From NCBI RefSeq assembly GCF_036057275.1, contig NZ_CP107945.1, positions 3,038,001 through 3,102,000 of the forward strand: a DNA stretch of 64,000 bases. Direction: 5' to 3'. Source of the stretch: Streptomyces sp. NBC_00390. GTDB lineage: Bacteria > Actinomycetota > Actinomycetes > Streptomycetales > Streptomycetaceae. A program made the position numbers and the translations under genes. The notes below the pieces were generated by a model. That model was not told the DNA's origin. It did not search any database and saw nothing but the letters and a program-made list of their open reading frames with translations. Positions 28,021 to 38,115 of the stretch are shown piece after piece (within the stretch, counting starts at the first letter, position 1; every line of letters starts with the position of its first letter).

Positions 28021-29071
28021 GGATCGTCTCCTTCCAGAAGTGGCACGCGCTTCCGCGGCCCGGCAGCTCGCTGCCGTCCTGCTCGGTCACCGGCACCAGT
28101 GCCGGGATCTCCGTACGGCAGATGTCGTCCGCCTTGGGGCAGCGCGGGTTGAAGGCGCAACCGGTCGGGACCTTCAGCAGGTTGGGCGGCAGACCCTTGA
28201 TCGCGTACAGCTCCTGGCCCTTCTGGTCCAGGCGCGGGATCGAGTCGAGCAGACCCCGGGTGTACGGGTGGGCCGGGCGCTTGTACAGCTCGTGCACGGG
28301 AGCGGTCTCGACGATCCGGCCCGCGTACATCACGGCGATCTTGTCCGCGACGTCGGCGACCACGCCGAGGTCGTGGGTGATCAGGATCAGACCCATGTTG
28401 TACTCGCGCTGCAGATCGGCGAGCAGGTCCATGACCTGGGCCTGGACCGTCACGTCGAGCGCCGTGGTCGGCTCGTCCGCGATGATCAGGTCCGGCTCCA
28501 GGGCCAGCGCCATGGCGATCATGATGCGCTGACGCATACCGCCGGAGAACTGGTGCGGGTAGTCGCTCACGCGCGCCGCGGCGGCCGGGATCTTCACCCG
28601 GTCCATCAGCTCGATGGCCTTGGCCTTGGCTTCCTTCTTGGACAGGCCCTGGTGGACGCGGAACATCTCACCGAGCTGGTAGCCCACGGAGAGCACCGGG
28701 TTGAGCGAGGACAGCGCGTCCTGGAAGATCATCGCGATCTTGGACCCACGGATGCGACGGCGCTCCTCGGCGGACATCTTGAGCATGTCCTGACCGCGGA
28801 AGAGCACCTCGCCCCGGGGGATGCGGCCGGGCGGCATGTCCAGGATGCCCATGATCGCCTGCGCGGTCACGGACTTTCCGGAGCCCGACTCGCCGAGGAC
28901 GGCGAGCGTCTCGCCGGCGCTGACGGTGTAGTTGACGCCGTTGACGGCCTTGGCGACACCGTCACGGGTGTGGAACTCCACGTGCAGGTCGCGGACTTCG
29001 AGGAGCGGACCCTCGTTGTCCCCTGCGTTGCGCGGAGCAGGAACGTCCGCAGTTTTGTCGATGATGGTCAC
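28013..29071 (-). CDS. Peptide ABC transporter ATP-binding protein (DppD/OppD type), operon 2
   Basis: 352 residues from GTG 29071, preferred because GGGAGG lies 5 bases upstream; the open frame extends further but in the wrong frame for the upstream permease end. Walker [16 protein letters not shown], signature [16 protein letters not shown], Walker [14 protein letters not shown], and the C-terminal [15 protein letters not shown]. Fourth gene of the operon; 11 bases downstream of dppC. Confidence 0.92.
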
Positions 29072-29082
29072 GTACGCCTCCC

Positions 29083-30048
29083 TCAGCGCATCTTCGGGTC
29101 GAGGGCGTTGCGTACAGCATCGCCGAACATGAGGAACGCGAGCACCGTGATCGAGACCATCACCGAGGGGACGATCAGGACGTACGGGGCATTCCGGATC
29201 TGCTGGAAGCCGTCGGAGACGTCGATACCCCACGAGACCGTCGGCTCGGCGAGGCCGATACCGAGGAAGGACAGCGTGGCCTCGGCGCCGATGTAGCCGC
29301 CCAGCGCGATCGTCGCGACGACGATCACCGGGGCGAGGGCGTTCGGCATGATGTGCTTCAGCATGATCCGCGAGGTGGAGGCGCCGAGCGCCCGGGCCGC
29401 CACCACGTAGTCGGCCTGCTTGACGGTGATCACCGCGCCTCGGGCGACACGGGCGATCGAGGTCCAGCCGAGGAAGGCCAGCGCCAGGATCACGGTCCAC
29501 ACGGCTCGCTTCTCGAAGCTGGTCAGGATGACCATGGCTCCCAGCAGGAACGGGATGCCGAAGAAGATGTCCGTGAGCCGGGACAGCAGGCTGTCGATGA
29601 TGCCGCCGTAGTAGCCGGCCAGCATGCCCAGGGTGCCGCCGACGATCGTGACCAGGATGGTGACGCTGATACCGACGGTGATGGACGCGCGGGCGCCGTG
29701 GACGACACGGGCGTAGATGGACCTGCCCTGGATGTCGTAGCCGAACCAGTCGGCTGCGAAGAAGTGACCCCAGTTCGGCTTCTGCAGGTAGTGGTTCACC
29801 AGGTCGCCGTCACGCGGCGAGGCGCTGGTGAACAGCGAGGGCGCGACCGCCATGACGATCAGCATCAGGATGAGGACCGCCGAGACGACGAACAGCGGGC
29901 TGCGCCGCAGGTCGTGCCACGCGTCGGACCAGAGGCTGCGCGCCTTGGCGGACACGGGACCCGCCTCGGCCACGAGGGCCGTGTCGGGCGCGGCGACAGT
30001 CGAGATCTTCTCGGAGCTCTGCGCGGTCTCTGCGATCTTCTCAGGCAT
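29083..30048 (-). CDS. Peptide ABC transporter permease (DppC/OppC type), operon 2
   Basis: 321 residues with a 45-residue polar N-terminal extension, then membrane helices (FVVSAVLILMLIVMAVAPSL and others). EAA loop VVAARALGASTSRIMLKHI and LTDIFFGIPFLLGA are typical of DppC. Starts 8 bases inside the dppB end. Confidence 0.92.
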   Translation of the reverse strand: MPEKIAETAQSSEKISTVAAPDTALVAEAGPVSAKARSLWSDAWHDLRRSPLFVVSAVLILMLIVMAVAPSLFTSASPRDGDLVNHYLQKPNWGHFFAADWFGYDIQGRSIYARVVHGARASITVGISVTILVTIVGGTLGMLAGYYGGIIDSLLSRLTDIFFGIPFLLGAMVILTSFEKRAVWTVILALAFLGWTSIARVARGAVITVKQADYVVAARALGASTSRIMLKHIMPNALAPVIVVATIALGGYIGAEATLSFLGIGLAEPTVSWGIDVSDGFQQIRNAPYVLIVPSVMVSITVLAFLMFGDAVRNALDPKMR

Positions 30049-30970
30049 AACGGATCCTCGGGTCCAGGACCGCGTAAAGCAGGTCGACGAGCAGGCTGCA
30101 GATGAGGTAGACGAGCACGATCAGCGTGACGATGCCGACGACCGTGGCTCCCTCACGTCGCCTCAGCGCTTCGAAGATGAGGCTGCCGACGCCGTGGATG
30201 TTGAAGATGCCCTCGGTGACGACCGCGCCGGCCATCAGCGTGCCGAGGTCGGTGCCGAGGAAGGTGACGACCGGGATCATCGAGTTGCGCATCAGGTGCA
30301 CACCGACGATACGGCGGCGCGGCAGACCCTTGGCGACGGCCGTCCGGATGTAGTCGGAGCGCAGGTTCTCGGCGATCGAGGTGCGCGTCAGTCGCGCCAC
30401 ATAGGCGAGGGACAGTGCGGCGAGAACCGATGCGGGCAGCAGCAGTTCGTTCCAGTTCTCTTCGAGTGAGACGTTCGCCTCGAGGATGCCGAGCTCGAAC
30501 GAGAAGAGGTACTGGGACAGACGGCCCAGCACGAAGGACGGGACCGAGATCAGCAGCAGCGTGAGGATCAGCAGTCCGCGGTCCCGCAGCGACTCGGGCT
30601 TGAGGCCCGCGATGACACCGAGCGTGATGCCCGCCACGACCGTGAAGGTGAACGCGAACATCGTCAGCTGGATGGTGACCGGGTACGCCTCGGCAATGAC
30701 CTCGGCGATGGGCCGCTGACTGGCGATCTGCGTTCCGAAGTCACCCTGGAACAGGTTGCCCAGATAGATCAGGTACTGCATCAAGAGCGGCTTGTCGAGC
30801 CCGAGTTCGTGTCTCATGGCGTCGATCTGCGCCTGGTCCACGTTCTGTTCGCCTGCCAGCGCACGCACGGGGTCACCGGGCAGCGCGTACATCATTGCGA
30901 AGATCAGCAGGGTTGACCCGATGAACACCGGGATCATCTGGAGCAGTCGTCGTGCGACGTAGCGCCCCAT
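30041..30970 (-). CDS. Peptide ABC transporter permease (DppB/OppB type), operon 2
   Basis: 309 residues: MGRYVARRLLQMIPVFIGST opening, LGLDKPLLMQYLIYLGNLFQ periplasmic segment, EAA region RTAVAKGLPRRRIVGVHLMR, and a C-terminus close to that of operon 1 (LLVDLLYAVLDPRIRYA). Two hairpins separate it from the SBP gene. Confidence 0.92.
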   Translation of the reverse strand: MGRYVARRLLQMIPVFIGSTLLIFAMMYALPGDPVRALAGEQNVDQAQIDAMRHELGLDKPLLMQYLIYLGNLFQGDFGTQIASQRPIAEVIAEAYPVTIQLTMFAFTFTVVAGITLGVIAGLKPESLRDRGLLILTLLLISVPSFVLGRLSQYLFSFELGILEANVSLEENWNELLLPASVLAALSLAYVARLTRTSIAENLRSDYIRTAVAKGLPRRRIVGVHLMRNSMIPVVTFLGTDLGTLMAGAVVTEGIFNIHGVGSLIFEALRRREGATVVGIVTLIVLVYLICSLLVDLLYAVLDPRIRYA

Positions 30971-31000
30971 GGGTGCCTCCGTGAGGGGTTAACAGCGGTA

Positions 31001-31067
31001 CGGAGGCTGCCTGTTACGGACAGCCTCCGGACCACCACCGCCGCCGGCGCATGGCCGACGGCGGCGG
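31001..31067 (-). terminator. Two consecutive hairpins between SBP and permease genes of operon 2 (attenuator)
   Basis: CCGCCGCCG/CGGCGGCGG (31038-31046, 31059-31067) and CGGAGGCTG/CAGCCTCCG (31001-31009, 31021-31029), both perfect 9-bp stems. Partial termination here would make more binding protein than transporter, as in other ABC operons; this is inference. Confidence 0.6.
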
Positions 31068-31103
31068 ATGACGGCCGAGTGGGGGATGAGGCCAGCAGGC
31101 CGG

Positions 31104-32723
31104 TTACTTGACGGTGACGCCGGTCAGCTCGAGGTCACCGTGGAAGTCGACCGCGACGTTGTCGACGCCCTTGCCGTGACCACCGTTGATGCGGTAGTAC
31201 CACAGCGGGATGGCGGGCATCTCCTCGAGGAGCTTCTTCTCGACCTCCTGGTAGGCCGCCACGGCCTCGTCCAGGGAGCTCGCCTTGTCAGCCTTCTCCA
31301 TCATCTTGTCGATCTCCTTGTTGGAGAAGCGACCGTTGTTGGACTCGGCCTTGGTGTGGTAGAGCTCCTTGATGAAGTTGACGTTGACCGGGTAGTCGGC
31401 AACCCAGCCACCGCGGTACATCGACTTCACCTGGTTGTTGTCACGGGCCTCGAGGTCCGTCGGGAAGTCGGGCTTCGGGTCGCCGACGCAGTCGACACCG
31501 GTCGCCTTGCGGATGGACTCGCAGGCAGCGGTCACCCACTCCTTGTGGCCACCGTCGGTGTTGTACTGGATGAAGACCTTGTTGCCCGGGACGCCGCCGC
31601 CGTCCTTGACCAGCTGCTTGGCCTTGGTCGGGTTGTACGTGAAGACGTCCGTGCCCAGGTCCTGGTTGCCCTTGACCTGCGGCGGCGTGAAGCTCGTCGC
31701 GGGGGTACGGGTGTTGTTCAGGACGGTCTTGGTGATCGTCTCGCGGTCGATCGCCATGGACAGACCCTGGATGACCTTGGGGTCGACGTCCTTGAACGTC
31801 TTGCTGTAGAACGCCGGGACCAGCGACTGGATGGCCGCGTAGGGCTGCTCGATGGCGCCGTCGCCCAGGTCCGCCTTGTACTTCGGCAGGTCCGTCGGGC
31901 CGACCTGGCGGATGATGTCCAGGTTGCCGGAGACGACGTCCTGGTACGCGGACTCGAGAGTCGCGTAGTTCTTGAACTGGATGCCCTTGTTCGCAGCCTT
32001 GTTCGGGCCCTGGTAGTCAGGGTTGGCGGCGACCTGGATCAGCTTCTTGTGGGTCCACTTCTCGAACTTGTACGGGCCGTTGCCGATCGGCTTCTGGCCG
32101 AACGCCTTCGGGTCGTCGTAGAAGACCTTGGGGAGCGGCGCGAACGTCGCGTAGCCGAGCTTGTAGTTGAAGTACGGGACCTTGCCGGTCAGCTCGATCG
32201 TGAAGGTGGTGTCGTCCACGACCTTCAGACCCGACATCTTGTCGGCCTTCGGCTCACCCTTCTCGGGGTGCACCTCGTCGTAGCCGGCAATGTCGGCGAA
32301 CCAGAAGGCGTTCTGCTGGTTGTTCTTGATGTTGGCGTACCAGTTCCACGCGTCGACGTAGGACTGCGCGGTGACGGCCTCGCCGTTGTGGAACTTCCAG
32401 CCGGACTTGAGCTTGACCGTCCAGGTCTTCGAGTCCTTGGTGTCCACGGACTCGGCGTTGGTGAGGACGATCTCACCCTTGGCGTCGAAGTCCAGCAGCT
32501 GGGTGAAGATCGACTGGATGACGTACGAGCCGTTGGTCTCGTTCGTGTCGGCCGGGATCAGCGGCTTCTGCGGCTCGCCGACGTCGATGGAGACGTAACC
32601 CTCGGGCTTACCCGACGGGTTCTTGTCACCCTTGTCCTTGCCGTCGCTGCTGCCACAGGCAGTGGCCGCCATCGCGACGATGATCGCACCCGCGACCCAC
32701 TTGGCGCTCTTGGCACCACGCAT
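31104..32723 (-). CDS. Peptide-binding lipoprotein (solute-binding protein family 5), operon 2
   Basis: 539 residues from ATG 32723 with GAGGAGG 5 bases upstream. Signal peptide ending at lipobox with Cys23 (MAATAC). SBP_bac_5 features: FTQLLDFDAKGEIVL, GNGPYKFEKWTHKKL, YPVNVNFIKELYHT. First gene of a complete dppABCDF-like operon. Position next to typA and the paired transporter clusters recalls the bldK region of S. coelicolor (from memory), but the gene order there starts with a permease, so a BldK assignment is not made. Confidence 0.93.
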   Translation of the reverse strand: MRGAKSAKWVAGAIIVAMAATACGSSDGKDKGDKNPSGKPEGYVSIDVGEPQKPLIPADTNETNGSYVIQSIFTQLLDFDAKGEIVLTNAESVDTKDSKTWTVKLKSGWKFHNGEAVTAQSYVDAWNWYANIKNNQQNAFWFADIAGYDEVHPEKGEPKADKMSGLKVVDDTTFTIELTGKVPYFNYKLGYATFAPLPKVFYDDPKAFGQKPIGNGPYKFEKWTHKKLIQVAANPDYQGPNKAANKGIQFKNYATLESAYQDVVSGNLDIIRQVGPTDLPKYKADLGDGAIEQPYAAIQSLVPAFYSKTFKDVDPKVIQGLSMAIDRETITKTVLNNTRTPATSFTPPQVKGNQDLGTDVFTYNPTKAKQLVKDGGGVPGNKVFIQYNTDGGHKEWVTAACESIRKATGVDCVGDPKPDFPTDLEARDNNQVKSMYRGGWVADYPVNVNFIKELYHTKAESNNGRFSNKEIDKMMEKADKASSLDEAVAAYQEVEKKLLEEMPAIPLWYYRINGGHGKGVDNVAVDFHGDLELTGVTVK

Positions 32724-32853
32724 GGGTTCCTCCTCATGAGTCCACTTGTCACAACAAGAAGGGCACTGTTCTACGCGCGCTGACACCCCTGACAGCGGGC
32801 TCGTCAAGTACCCCGAGTGTGCTCGTGAGTCGGCGCTCCCCACAGCGCATGAC

Positions 32854-32874
32854 CCATTGACCCGAGCTCAATGG
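32854..32874. promoter_or_regulatory. Inverted repeat upstream of the operon-2 SBP gene
   Basis: CCATTGA and TCAATGG, 7-base spacer, about 130 bases upstream of the start codon. The rest of 32724-33068 holds no gene; it is locally AT-richer near 32880-32935 and presumably contains the operon promoter. Confidence 0.35.
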
Positions 32875-33068
32875 AGCCAACTATTAAGTAGGACAGGGCT
32901 GTAAACCACACTTAAAGGGTCTCGTTTTGACAACATCGAAGGCACCCTGCAGCCCGAAATCCGGACAAAGTGAGCACAGACAGACACCCGCGAAACGGAC
33001 CGTTAACACACGTTCCGGAGAGCGACGGTCGATATCCGGACACTCGGGCCCTGAAAACGAGTTGACGA

Positions 33069-33109
33069 ACGGCCCGGCCCCCCACAGTGTCTGCGGGGGG
33101 CCGGGCCGT
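33069..33109 (-). terminator. Terminator of typA
   Basis: 15-bp GC-rich perfect stem (33069-33083 and 33095-33109) with an 11-base loop, 63 bases downstream of the typA stop. Confidence 0.8.
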
Positions 33110-33171
33110 CTGTACAGCGCTTTTCCGAGGCTTTACGAGCCCTGCCGGCCGCGCCCGGTCCTGTCGGTCCG

Positions 33172-35073
33172 TCAGCCGTGCTTGGCGCGGGAGGCGGCGC
33201 GGCCGCGCTCCTTCTGGTCCAGGACGACCTTGCGGATGCGGACCGCCTCCGGGGTCACCTCGACGCACTCGTCGTCGCGGCAGAACTCCAGCGACTGCTC
33301 CAGCGAGAGCCTGCGCGGCGGCACCACGTTCTCGGTGTTGTCCGCGGAAGCCGCACGCATGTTGGTGAGCTTCTTCTCCTTGGTGATGTTCACGTCCATG
33401 TCGTCGGAGCGCGAGTTCTCGCCGACGATCATGCCCTCGTACACCTCGGTGCCGGGCTCGGTGAACAGGACGCCGCGCTCCTGCAGGTTGATCATCGCGA
33501 ACGGGGTGACCGCACCGGAGCGGTCGGCGACCAGGGAGCCGTTGTTACGGGTCTGGAGGGTGCCGAACCACGGCTCGTGGCCCTCGTGGATCGAGTGGGC
33601 GATACCGGTACCGCGGGTGTTCGTCAGGAACTCCGTGCGGAAGCCGATGAGGCCACGGGACGGCACGACGAACTCCATGCGGACCCAACCGGAGCCGTGG
33701 TTGGACATGTTGTCCATGCGGCCCTTGCGGACGCCCATGAGCTGCGTGACCGCGCCCATGTGCTCCTCGGGCACGTCGATCGTCATGCGCTCGACCGGCT
33801 CGTGGACCTTGCCGTCGACGATCTGGGTGACGACCTGCGGCTTGCCGATGGTCAGCTCGAAGCCCTCGCGGCGCATCTGCTCGACCAGGATGGCGAGCGC
33901 GAGCTCACCGCGGCCCTGGACCTCCCAGGCGTCGGGGCGCTCGGTGTCCAGCACGCGCAGCGAGACGTTACCGATCAGCTCGCGGTCCAGGCGGTCCTTG
34001 ACCTGACGGGCGGTGACCTTGCGGTCCTTGACCGCGGACTTGGCGTCCGCGCCCTTGCCGGTGCCGCCGCGGCCGACCAGCGGGGAGGTGTTCGTACCGA
34101 TGGTCATGGAGATCGCCGGCTCGTCCACCGAGATCAGCGGGAGGGCAACCGGGTTCTCCGGGTCGGCCAGCGTCTCGCCGATCATGATGTCGGGAATACC
34201 CGCGACCGCGCAGATGTCACCGGGGCCGGCCATCTCGGCCGGCTTGCGGGTGAGCGCCTCGGTCATCATCAGCTCGGTGATGCGGACGTTCGCCATCGAG
34301 CCGTCACGCTTGATCCAGGTGACGGTCTGGCCCTTGCGGAGCTCGCCCTGCTCGACGCGGAGCAGCGCGATACGGCCGAGGAAGTTGTCGGCGTCCAGGT
34401 TGGTGACGTGGGCCTGCAGCGGCGCGGTCTCGTCGTACTCCGGGGCCGGGACGTGCTCGAGCAGGGTGGAGAAGAAGGGCTCGAGGCTGTCGCTGTCGGC
34501 CGGGACGGTGCCGTCCTCCGGCTTGGTCAGCGACGCGACGCCGTCACGGGCACAGGCGTAGACGATCGGGAACTCGATCTGGTCCTCGTCGGCGTCCAGG
34601 TCGAGGAACAGGTCGTAGGTCTCGTTGACGACCTCGTCGATCCGGGAGTCCGGGCGGTCCGTCTTGTTGATGCACAGGATGACCGGCATCCGGGCCTGCA
34701 GGGCCTTGCGCAGCACGAAACGGGTCTGCGGGAGCGGGCCCTCGGAGGCGTCGACGAGCAGCACGACCGCGTCGACCATCGACAGACCGCGCTCGACCTC
34801 GCCACCGAAGTCGGCGTGGCCGGGGGTGTCGATGATGTTGATCGTGATCGGATCCCCGCCGGACTTCGGGTGGTACTTCACCGCGGTGTTCTTGGCGAGG
34901 ATCGTGATGCCCTTCTCACGCTCCAGGTCGTTCGAGTCCATCATGCGGTCGTCGAGCTGCTGGTGGGCGGCGAAGGCGCCGGCCTGCTTCAGCATGGCGT
35001 CGACCAGGGTGGTCTTGCCGTGGTCGACGTGGGCGACGATGGCTACGTTACGGATGTCATGGCGCGTGGGCAT
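33172..35073 (-). CDS. typA: Ribosome-associated translational GTPase TypA/BipA
   Basis: 633 residues from ATG 35073. G1 ([15 protein letters not shown]), G3 ([14 protein letters not shown]), G4 (NKTDRPD) and the switch-I REKGITI-type element ([15 protein letters not shown]) are present, followed by the EF-Tu domain II and EF-G-like domains III and V and the TypA C-terminal domain. TypA binds the 70S ribosome at the EF-G site and aids ribosome biogenesis and stress growth. Full length compared with about 610-635 in the family. Confidence 0.96.
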   Translation of the reverse strand: MPTRHDIRNVAIVAHVDHGKTTLVDAMLKQAGAFAAHQQLDDRMMDSNDLEREKGITILAKNTAVKYHPKSGGDPITINIIDTPGHADFGGEVERGLSMVDAVVLLVDASEGPLPQTRFVLRKALQARMPVILCINKTDRPDSRIDEVVNETYDLFLDLDADEDQIEFPIVYACARDGVASLTKPEDGTVPADSDSLEPFFSTLLEHVPAPEYDETAPLQAHVTNLDADNFLGRIALLRVEQGELRKGQTVTWIKRDGSMANVRITELMMTEALTRKPAEMAGPGDICAVAGIPDIMIGETLADPENPVALPLISVDEPAISMTIGTNTSPLVGRGGTGKGADAKSAVKDRKVTARQVKDRLDRELIGNVSLRVLDTERPDAWEVQGRGELALAILVEQMRREGFELTIGKPQVVTQIVDGKVHEPVERMTIDVPEEHMGAVTQLMGVRKGRMDNMSNHGSGWVRMEFVVPSRGLIGFRTEFLTNTRGTGIAHSIHEGHEPWFGTLQTRNNGSLVADRSGAVTPFAMINLQERGVLFTEPGTEVYEGMIVGENSRSDDMDVNITKEKKLTNMRAASADNTENVVPPRRLSLEQSLEFCRDDECVEVTPEAVRIRKVVLDQKERGRAASRAKHG

Positions 35074-35340
35074 GCTGGCTGGCGCTTCTCTCGATCGTGG
35101 AATAAGGCGTCTGACGCTCCGCCCCGCCGGGCAGATACGCCACGGCTTTGTCCCATGGTACGGGGCCGCCGGGAAACAGGCCTCCCTGAGTGATCGTGGA
35201 CACGACGAACGAGGCACGGATCACGCCGGGCACGGGTGGGGTGAGGCAGGGCGGGGATCGAGCGGTGGCGCGGCAGGCCGGCGCGCGTGTGGGGGCGCGC
35301 CGGACACGGACTGAGCTGGGTCGAGGAGGGTCGGCACGAG

Positions 35341-35369
35341 CTTGCCCGCCGGCGACACCGGCGGGCAAG
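35341..35369 (-). terminator. Hairpin downstream of the orphan peptide-binding protein
   Basis: 12-bp perfect stem CTTGCCCGCCGG/CCGGCGGGCAAG with a CGACA loop, 31 bases downstream of the stop at 35401. Confidence 0.75.
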
Positions 35370-35400
35370 GAACTTGAGCCACTTCTGAGGTTGTGACCTG

Positions 35401-37797
35401 CTATTTCTCGCCGGTGCCCGGGTTCGGTCCGGCGTTGGAGCCGGCCCCGGCACCCGGCTGGGAGCCGGCCTTCGGCTGCGCCTTCTTGAAGCCGATGTCC
35501 TGGTAGCGCGGGGTCGCGAAGCCGAAGGCTCCGGCATTCACCACCCTGGGCGCCACCGCGACCAGCTCGGGCCGCTGGTAGAGCGGGATGGAGCCGGCCG
35601 CGGCCCAGATGCGGGCGTCGGCCTTGCGTACCAGGTCACGGGCGTCTTCCTCGTCCAGCTCGCCGGCCGCCAGGTCGAAGAGCTGGTCGATGTAGTCCGT
35701 GCCGACCCGCGTGTAGTTCTGCTCCACCAGCAGCGAGCCGTCCGACGCGGGCCGGGGCTTGGCGTAGATCGGCCGGGCGTCCGTCGCCGGGTAGGCGGTG
35801 GCGGGCCAGGAGTACAGCGCGAGGTCGTAGTCGCCGGCGGCGATGTGGTCCTTGAAGTAGCTCTCGTCGGCGACCTTGGTGATCTCGGTGTGCACACCGA
35901 TGCGGTCGAGCATCTGCGCGATCTTGTTGCCGACCGCGCGCATCGGCTCCGAGCCCGGCCCTGAAGGAAGCACGAAGCGCAGCGAGAGCGGCTTGCCGTT
36001 CCTGCCGAGCGGTCCACCGGCCGTGGGGTGGCTGGGCGCCGCACTGCCGGGCGGGGCGTACGCACCGGCCATGCCGCCCTGCTGCTCCTGGGCACGGGTG
36101 CCCGGCACGGTCACGGAGCTTCCGTCGGGGGACGTGGCCCTGCTCCGGACGGCAAGGCTCCCGAAGGCCTCGGCGGGGGCGGGCGCGACGACGTGTGTAC
36201 CGCCGGAGCCGCTCCGAAGGCCCGCGGGCTTGTCGTCGCCGACGATGTACATCCCCTCGTCGGACGCGCGGTCGGACGCCTTCTTGTTCCTGTCCGGGCT
36301 TTCCTTCTTGTTGTTCTTGTCGGAGCTGCCCTTCTCCGTCGCCTTGCCTGTCTCCTTCGTGCCGCTCCCGTCCTTGGTCCCGGCTCCGGCCTCGCCGCCC
36401 GCCTTCGCCGGTACGTGCTTCTTGGGGGCCCCCAGCGGTGTCCAGCCCGCGTCGGCGAGCAGCGCCTGGGCCTCCTGGGTGCTCTGCTGCCCCAGCGCCC
36501 CGCTGTTGTCGGCGTAGGCGCGCTGCCCGGCCAGTGCGAGATGGCTGCCGGGAGGTTCGGCGGGCAGGCCCAGCGGGCCCAGCACGATCTTGGCCAGTTC
36601 CTTGCGGTCGATCGCCCTGGCCACCGCTCGGCGTACGCGCTCGTCGGCCAGCGGTCCGGACTCACCGTTCATGGCGAGCTGCGTGTACGCGGGCTCCAGC
36701 GACTTGCGGACGACGAAGTCGCGCAGCGCCTTCTGTTCCTCGCCGTACGCCGCCCGCGCCTCGGCGAGCTCCGCGCGGACCAGCTGTGCCGCTCGGGCCT
36801 TCTTCCGGTCGGAGCCGTTCGCCTGCGCCCAGGACGCGAGCGCGTCGGCGGGTGCCATGTCCGATCCGGGGCCGTGGGCGGGTGACTGCCCGGCCGGTCC
36901 CGGGGCCTGGCGGGCCAGGGAGATACGCTCCGCCGTGGACCTGTCGATTTCGGCCAGGTCGACCTTGCCCTCCGCGAGCGCGGTGAGGCGCTGCTCGCGG
37001 GGCACGGCGGTCAGCACCAACTGCTCCAGCTTGGCCCGCGCTCCCCACCAGCGGGGGTTGCGCACGAGGGTGGTGGTGCCGGCCTTGCGGTCGACCGCCG
37101 ACACCCGGAAGGGGCCGGCCGTCGTCGGGAGCTTGCCGCGGGCGCCGTCGTTGAAGGTGGAGGGGGTGCCGGTCACCTCCTTGGGGTAGAGCGGGGTGAA
37201 CAGCGACTGCCAGTCCGCGTAGGGCTTGGTGAAAGTGACCTTGACCTCGAGATCGTGGGTGCCCCGCTCGATCTTCTCGATGCGCTCGTATCCGGCGTTA
37301 CGCGCGGTCCAGTACGAGGAGTCCTTGCCGCTGAGCGCCCGCCACTGCGCGACGAAGTCGGGCGCGCCGATCTCACGGCCGTCGCTCCACACCGCCTGCT
37401 GGTTGAGCTTGTAGAGCACGACCTGCTGAGGCTCACGCTCAACGATCTTGGCCGATTCGAGGTAGTCGGGATTGCGCTGCGGGCGGCCCTGGCCGTCGAG
37501 CGTGTAGAGGGACGGCAGCACGGCGCCCGCGATACGGCCGGTGGTGGCGTCGGCGTCGGCCTGGAAGGCGTTGAACGTGGCCGGGGTCGTGTCGACCGCC
37601 CAGCGCAGCGTGCCGCCGTCGGTGACCATGTCCCGGGGGGTGGCGGCGATGTCCTGGGCGGTGGCCTTGGCGTCGCTCCCGTTGTCGTGGCTGCAGCCCG
37701 CCAGGACGGGCAGGGCGAGCACTCCGCCGGCGAGCAGGGCGACGGAACGGAGCGTTCGGGAGCATGTCCTCCCGCGTGGCGCGTCGACCAGGGACAT
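35401..37797 (-). CDS. Orphan ABC-type peptide-binding lipoprotein, large
   Basis: 798 residues. Lipobox VLAGC gives lipidated Cys35 after a longer than usual leader. SBP_bac_5 features are split: an N-terminal lobe (GGTLRWAVDTTPATFNAF, VLYKLNQQAVWSDGREI) and a C-terminal lobe (LRFVLPSGPGSEPMRAVGNK, DYDLALYSWPATAYPATDAR). Between them is a Lys/Ser/Gly/Glu-rich low-complexity insertion of about 150 residues (around 470-620), unusual for the family, where proteins are 500-600 long. No transporter genes are adjacent, so it may serve another ABC system, such as the two operons nearby. A small-peptide signalling role is possible but unproven. Confidence 0.85.
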   Translation of the reverse strand: MSLVDAPRGRTCSRTLRSVALLAGGVLALPVLAGCSHDNGSDAKATAQDIAATPRDMVTDGGTLRWAVDTTPATFNAFQADADATTGRIAGAVLPSLYTLDGQGRPQRNPDYLESAKIVEREPQQVVLYKLNQQAVWSDGREIGAPDFVAQWRALSGKDSSYWTARNAGYERIEKIERGTHDLEVKVTFTKPYADWQSLFTPLYPKEVTGTPSTFNDGARGKLPTTAGPFRVSAVDRKAGTTTLVRNPRWWGARAKLEQLVLTAVPREQRLTALAEGKVDLAEIDRSTAERISLARQAPGPAGQSPAHGPGSDMAPADALASWAQANGSDRKKARAAQLVRAELAEARAAYGEEQKALRDFVVRKSLEPAYTQLAMNGESGPLADERVRRAVARAIDRKELAKIVLGPLGLPAEPPGSHLALAGQRAYADNSGALGQQSTQEAQALLADAGWTPLGAPKKHVPAKAGGEAGAGTKDGSGTKETGKATEKGSSDKNNKKESPDRNKKASDRASDEGMYIVGDDKPAGLRSGSGGTHVVAPAPAEAFGSLAVRSRATSPDGSSVTVPGTRAQEQQGGMAGAYAPPGSAAPSHPTAGGPLGRNGKPLSLRFVLPSGPGSEPMRAVGNKIAQMLDRIGVHTEITKVADESYFKDHIAAGDYDLALYSWPATAYPATDARPIYAKPRPASDGSLLVEQNYTRVGTDYIDQLFDLAAGELDEEDARDLVRKADARIWAAAGSIPLYQRPELVAVAPRVVNAGAFGFATPRYQDIGFKKAQPKAGSQPGAGAGSNAGPNPGTGEK

Positions 37798-38020
37798 GGC
37801 TTGTACCTCTTCGTCCTGTTTTGTCTAATTTAGAGATGATCACACCGATTCCCACCACTGAAGTGGACCGGATCCGGATGTCGCCGCCGACACGGCGAGG
37901 GGCGGCCGGAAGGTCACCCGTGCAGCGCAACCACGAATCCCACATACATCCACAGACAGGGACAAAATAGGGGGCGAGACAACGACCATGAGGGGCGCAC
38001 TGACGTCCCATGCGCCGGGA

Positions 38021-38053
38021 ATCCCTGCACATCCCTTCACAAGCAGGGATGTG
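38021..38053 (+). promoter_or_regulatory. Overlapping alternative hairpins upstream of the sdh leader gene
   Basis: ATCCCTGC (38021-38028) pairs with GCAGGGAT (38043-38050), or CACATCCC (38028-38035) pairs with GGGATGTG (38046-38053); the two stems compete for the same bases. The 318-base gap 37798-38115 holds this and no gene. The promoter of the sdh cluster should lie here. Confidence 0.4.
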
Positions 38054-38115
38054 ACGCGCGACACTCGCAGGCGCATGAGCGATGCCACCGCACCCTGCGG
38101 AAGTGAGGGCAAGTC

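Noticed and set aside
33178..35193. 671-codon frame on the plus strand
   Set aside because: Antisense to typA; Val/Leu/Gly/Asp-rich shadow of a conserved GTPase.
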